Assembly (NCBI RefSeq): GCF_008632335.1
Contig: NZ_VWXX01000035.1
Span: 1-46,248 of the forward strand
Source: Thiohalocapsa marina
GTDB lineage: Bacteria; Pseudomonadota; Gammaproteobacteria; Chromatiales; Chromatiaceae
Reading direction: 5' to 3'
Length of the DNA: 46,248 nt
The translations under genes were made by a program, and so were the position numbers. Position 1 is the stretch's first letter. Every line of letters starts with the position of its first letter. Of this stretch, positions 43,022-46,248 are shown in pieces. A model generated the notes under the pieces. It was not told where the DNA came from and did not search any database. It saw only the letters and a list, made by a program, of their open reading frames with translations.

Positions 43022-45313
43022 ATGGCCATCACCCACAATCTCGGCTTTCCCCGCATCGGCGCCAAGCGCGAGCTCAAGTTCGCGGCGGAGTCCTACTGGA
43101 AGGGGCAGTCTTCGCTTGCTGCGCTGACCTCGGTCGGCGCCGAGCTGCGCGCACGCCACTGGCAGGACCAGGCCGGTCTGGATTTGGTGCCGGTGGGCGA
43201 CTTCTCCTTCTACGACCAGATGCTCGATATGAGCGTCACGCTCGGCAACCTGCCCGAGCGGGTGCGTGGCTTCGGCGGCGACGCGCTGGACAACTATTTT
43301 CGCGTGGCCCGCGGTCGCTCCGCTGCGGCGGCGGACGAGCAGGCCGGCTGTGCGGGCGTCTGGGCCGGCGAGATGACCAAGTGGTTCGACACCAATTACC
43401 ACTACATCGTGCCGGAGTTCACCGCCGTGACGACCTTCTCGCTCGACGCCTCGCGGCTGCTCACTCAGCTTACCGAGGCCAAGGCCCGGGGCGTCGCGGC
43501 CAAGCCGGTCATCATCGGCCCGGTGACCTATCTTGCGCTCGGCAAGAGCAAGGACGAATCCGACCGGCTCGATCTATTGGAGCGCCTGCTGCCGGTCTAC
43601 GCCGAGCTGCTCCAGGTCCTCGCCGCGGAGGGTGTGGACTGGGTGCAGATCGACGAACCCATCCTGGTCACGGAGCTGGACGTGCGCTGGCGCCACGCCT
43701 TCGAGGTCGCCTACCACTCCTTGAAGGGGACTCCGGTCAAGCTGTTGCTGGCCACCTATTTTGGCGAGCTTCAGGACCAGCGCTATCTGGTGGCCAACCT
43801 GCCAGTGGCCGGGGTGCACATCGACGCCGTCCGCGGGCGTGACGATGTGGTTCCGCTGTTGAACCTCTTGCCGTCCACCAAGGTCTTGTCCCTCGGCATC
43901 ATCGACGGGCGCAACATCTGGAAGACGGATCTGAACGGGGTGCTCGATTGGCTGGAGCCGATCCAGGAACAGCTCGGCGAGCGTCTATGGATCGCGCCCT
44001 CCTGCTCGCTGCTGCATGTCCCGGTGGACCTGGACAGTGAAGATAGGCTCGACGCCGAGGTTTGGTCTTGGCTCGCCTTCGCGAAGCAGAAGCTCTCGGA
44101 GCTGCGGGTGCTGGCGACGGCGCTGAACGACGGGCGCCAAGCGGTGCAGGCGGAGCTTGAAGCAAACCGTGCCGCTTGTGAGGGTCGGCGTCGCTCACCA
44201 CGGGTCAACAACCCCGCGGTCAAGGCCGCGGTCGCGAGGATCGATTCGCGGATGGGCCAGCGCCAAAGCCCCTATGCGGAGCGTGCGGCCAAGCAGGCCG
44301 AGCTGCTGGCACTCCCCAAGTTCCCGACCACCACCATCGGCTCCTTTCCACAGACCCGGGAGATCCGCCAGGCGCGTGCGGACTTCAAGGCGGGCCGTCT
44401 GGATGCGGAAGGCTACCAGGCGACAATGAAGGCCGAGATCGCCCGCTGCGTGCGCGAGCAGGAGCTGATCGGGCTGGACGTGCTGGTGCACGGCGAGGCC
44501 GAGCGCAACGACATGGTCGAGTACTTCGGCGAGCAGCTCGAGGGTTACGCCTTCAGCCGCTACGGCTGGGTGCAGTCCTATGGCTCGCGCTGCGTGAAGC
44601 CGCCGATCCTGTTCGGCGACATCAGTCGGCCCAAGCCCATGACCGTCGGCTGGATCACCTATGCCCAGTCACTGACGGACAAGCCGATGAAGGGCATGCT
44701 GACGGCCCCGGTGACCATGCTGAACTGGTCCTTCGTGCGCGACGACCAGCCGCGCTCCGACACCTGCCGACAGTTGGCCCTGGCGATCCGCGCGGAGGTG
44801 GTCGATCTGGAGCGCGCCGGCGTGAAGGTGATCCAGATCGACGAGCCGGCGTTCCGCGAAGGGCTGCCGCTGCGCAAGTCGCAATGGCAGGCGTATCTGG
44901 ACTGGGCGGTGGAGTGCTTCCGCATCGCTGCCAACGGCGTGGCGGACGAGACCCAGATCCACACCCACATGTGCTACTCGGAGTTCAACGACATCATCGG
45001 CTCCATCGCCGATCTGGACGCCGATGCCATCACCATCGAGACCGCCCGCTCCGACATGGAGCTGCTCGATGCCTTCGACGACTTCCGCTACCCGAATGAC
45101 ATCGGCCCCGGCGTCTATGACATCCACTCGCCGAATATCCCGGCCGAGGCGCGCATGGTGGCGCTGATGCGGAAGGCCGCCGAGCGCATTCCGGCCGAGC
45201 GACTCTGGGTGAATCCGGACTGCGGACTCAAAACCCGGCAGTGGGAGGAGGTGATTCCATCGCTGACCAGTATGGTCGCCGCGGCGAAGACGCTGCGCAC
45301 CACGCTCTCCTGA
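43022..45313 (+). CDS. metE: Cobalamin-independent methionine synthase
   Basis: Transfers the methyl group of 5-methyltetrahydropteroyltri-glutamate to homocysteine. The 763-residue protein begins [20 protein letters not shown]. Zinc ligands are visible as H649 and C651 ([10 protein letters not shown]) and C734 (NPDCGLKTR), each 8 higher than the E. coli numbering. AGGG lies 8 nt before the ATG at 43022; the frame extends 16 codons further up without homology. It is divergent from metR, so it is probably MetR-activated and homocysteine-responsive. Confidence 0.97.
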   Translation: MAITHNLGFPRIGAKRELKFAAESYWKGQSSLAALTSVGAELRARHWQDQAGLDLVPVGDFSFYDQMLDMSVTLGNLPERVRGFGGDALDNYFRVARGRSAAAADEQAGCAGVWAGEMTKWFDTNYHYIVPEFTAVTTFSLDASRLLTQLTEAKARGVAAKPVIIGPVTYLALGKSKDESDRLDLLERLLPVYAELLQVLAAEGVDWVQIDEPILVTELDVRWRHAFEVAYHSLKGTPVKLLLATYFGELQDQRYLVANLPVAGVHIDAVRGRDDVVPLLNLLPSTKVLSLGIIDGRNIWKTDLNGVLDWLEPIQEQLGERLWIAPSCSLLHVPVDLDSEDRLDAEVWSWLAFAKQKLSELRVLATALNDGRQAVQAELEANRAACEGRRRSPRVNNPAVKAAVARIDSRMGQRQSPYAERAAKQAELLALPKFPTTTIGSFPQTREIRQARADFKAGRLDAEGYQATMKAEIARCVREQELIGLDVLVHGEAERNDMVEYFGEQLEGYAFSRYGWVQSYGSRCVKPPILFGDISRPKPMTVGWITYAQSLTDKPMKGMLTAPVTMLNWSFVRDDQPRSDTCRQLALAIRAEVVDLERAGVKVIQIDEPAFREGLPLRKSQWQAYLDWAVECFRIAANGVADETQIHTHMCYSEFNDIIGSIADLDADAITIETARSDMELLDAFDDFRYPNDIGPGVYDIHSPNIPAEARMVALMRKAAERIPAERLWVNPDCGLKTRQWEEVIPSLTSMVAAAKTLRTTLS

Positions 45314-45363
45314 GCGGCGCGCGCCGGCAGCAGCCAGCCCGCCCTCTCGCATCCCCACTGCAC

Positions 45364-45388
45364 GAATCCCGGCGCCGAGCCGGGATTC
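45364..45388 (+). terminator. Hairpin downstream of metE
   Basis: GAATCCCGGC (45364-45373) and GCCGGGATTC (45379-45388) form a perfect 10-bp stem with a 5-nt loop, 51 nt after metE. No U-run follows, so termination strength is uncertain. Confidence 0.55.
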
Positions 45389-45407
45389 GGCCATTGGAGC
45401 CGCCCCG

Positions 45408-45632
45408 ATGTTCGAACGTGCCAGCAATACCCTGGATCGGATCGACCCCGAGCTCTTCGCCGTCATCGAGCAGGAGAACCGACGCCAGGAGGATCACATC
45501 GTACTGGTCGCCTCGGAGAACGACACCTCTCCGGCGGTGATGGCAGCCCAAGGGCTCGCAGCTCACCAACAAGTATGCCGAGGGTTATCCCGGCAAGCGC
45601 TACTACGGCGGCTGCGAGCACGTCGACGTAGC
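45408..45632 (+). pseudogene. glyA: Serine hydroxymethyltransferase, frameshifted 5' stub
   Basis: The start [20 protein letters not shown] and [20 protein letters not shown] are unmistakably GlyA (serine to glycine with tetrahydrofolate). After MAAQG one extra G shifts the frame; the next frame continues [17 protein letters not shown] then CEHVDV. At about 45632 homology ends and the start of an opposite-strand gene begins. Fewer than 75 of about 420 codons remain, without the PLP lysine. An intact glyA is expected elsewhere. Confidence 0.9.
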
Positions 45633-45771
45633 TCAGCCGCGTCTGGCCATGGTGCAGGCGGCCGATCGCAGACAGCAGGAGCAGCGGCTTGTGCGGCGCC
45701 CTTCGCTCCCCGCGACGGTAGACCTTGAGTGTCGCGATCCGCTCGAGCAGATCGCTTGCTTTGTCGGCCAT
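45619..45771 (-). pseudogene. N-terminal fragment of a phosphorothioated-DNA-dependent restriction endonuclease-like protein
   Basis: From an ATG at 45771 the minus strand reads [20 protein letters not shown] then [20 protein letters not shown] and RLSYVDV. This is the start of the SBD-type sulfur-binding domain of enzymes such as ScoMcrA that cut phosphorothioate-modified DNA (recalled family resemblance). After 51 codons it runs into the glyA stub. The GTCGACGTAGCTCAGC stretch is shared by the two fragments at the junction. Confidence 0.65.
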
Positions 45772-45784
45772 CTCACGGATACGA

Positions 45785-45884
45785 CGGATAGGAAATCCAA
45801 CTGTCGACCTCGCGCGATGCCTGTTGCAGGCCGAAGCGACGCGCTGGAGCGGGCTCGGGGTCATGCCGGACGGCGGCAGAACGA
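45785..45884. repeat. 100-bp dispersed repeat, copy B
   Basis: Near-identical to copy A at 41146-41246, same orientation. It lies 13 bp upstream of the minus-strand restriction-enzyme fragment and directly after the IS91 transposase remnant. No terminal inverted repeats or target duplications were obvious by eye. Confidence 0.9.
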
Positions 45885-45890
45885 GGGGTC

Positions 45891-46248
45891 TCAGCACCGC
45901 TTTCCGCAGGAGACGACAGCCGCCGCACGCAGGGGCGAGTTGGGGGCGAGCACACCGTGGTAGCGGTGGCGGTGGCGGCCAATCTGTGAACAACCCGTGC
46001 CGCGAGCTGGTCGATCAGCGCCAGTGGCGTGAGCATCAGCGCTGTGGTGCCGTCACGCTGTGGTTTGGGCAACCGGTAGACGACACGTTCGGCGTCGAGC
46101 AGTTCCAGACGCTCCAGCGCGAAGGTTGGGCGGGCACAATAGCGCAGCAGCCGCTCCCTGCTCCGAATGGGGCCCAGCGCGATCGTGCGCGCCCACGCGC
46201 ACCGCGGCATCGAGTGAGAATCCGCTGTTCTCCCAAGCGAGCATCTCG
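45891..46248 (-). pseudogene. IS91-family transposase, frameshifted C-terminal part, cut by the window edge
   Basis: Three frames together read WENSGFSLDAAVRVGAHDRA, then ERLLRYCARPTFALERLELL and DAERVVYRLPKPQRDGTTAL with LTPLALIDQLAARV, then [20 protein letters not shown]. This is the conserved C-terminal part of IS91/ISCR-type HUH transposases. At least two frameshifts (near 46180 and 45985) break it, so it is inactive as read. The catalytic tyrosine region would lie beyond the window. Confidence 0.8.

Overview
The window looks like chromosomal DNA of a high-GC gammaproteobacterium. Supporting blocks are the tRNA-Tyr/Gly/Thr run upstream of tuf, hemA-prfA-prmC, and ispE/tRNA-Gln/prs/rplY/pth, all typical gammaproteobacterial arrangements. 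The octaheme cytochrome with its cytochrome b partner, and repeat and transposase debris of a kind I associate with purple sulfur bacteria, suggest Chromatiales (Ectothiorhodospiraceae or Chromatiaceae). That placement is inference; no rRNA is present.

Region 1 (1-33,247) is mostly housekeeping. It opens with the start of EF-Tu (minus strand) behind a tRNA operon with a near-consensus promoter. UDP-glucose dehydrogenase and a FadL-type outer-membrane channel follow. Next is a minus-strand block (pth, rplY, prs, tRNA-Gln, ispE, TPR protein) divergent from hemA-prfA-prmC, a small cysteine-rich HMA-like protein, moeB and a membrane protein. A minus-strand run then carries a DsbA-like thiol oxidoreductase, ubiA, recG, an MltB-type transglycosylase, ridA and a small unknown protein. 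Central metabolism follows (purC, zwf, glgA), then a histone H1-like tail protein, a CPA2 antiporter with an RCK domain, an unusual EF-G paralogue and apbE. The region ends with an octaheme tetrathionate-reductase-family cytochrome translationally coupled to a four-helix cytochrome b, behind a -10 box and an FNR-like site.

Region 2 (about 33,650-41,100) is a phosphate locus. pstS-pstC-pstA-pstB lie on the minus strand, phoU converges on pstB, and a second, lipoprotein-type PstS is divergent from the first. Both pstS genes have three 11-bp-spaced PhoB half-sites. PstA carries a large periplasmic insertion with a coiled coil, and PstC an extra N-terminal membrane domain.

Region 3 (41,100-46,248) is a decayed accessory zone around an intact metR/metE pair. 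It holds a queH pseudogene that has lost its CCAPC segment, a transposase remnant, a frameshifted glyA stub joined tail-to-tail to the start of a phosphorothioate-DNA restriction-enzyme-like gene, and a frameshifted IS91-family transposase running off the edge. Two copies (about 95% identical) of a 100-bp repeat sit at the breakpoints, with a possible fragment in the pst intergenic region. The change in character near 33.25-33.65 kb could be an island boundary, a rearrangement or an assembly join.

The items most worth a second look are the octaheme/cytochrome b module with its FNR-like site, the expanded Pst permease with two PhoB-controlled binding proteins, the 100-bp repeat, the EF-G paralogue with altered GTPase motifs, and short tandem repeats at the 3' ends of several genes. 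I found no complete new defence system or CRISPR array.
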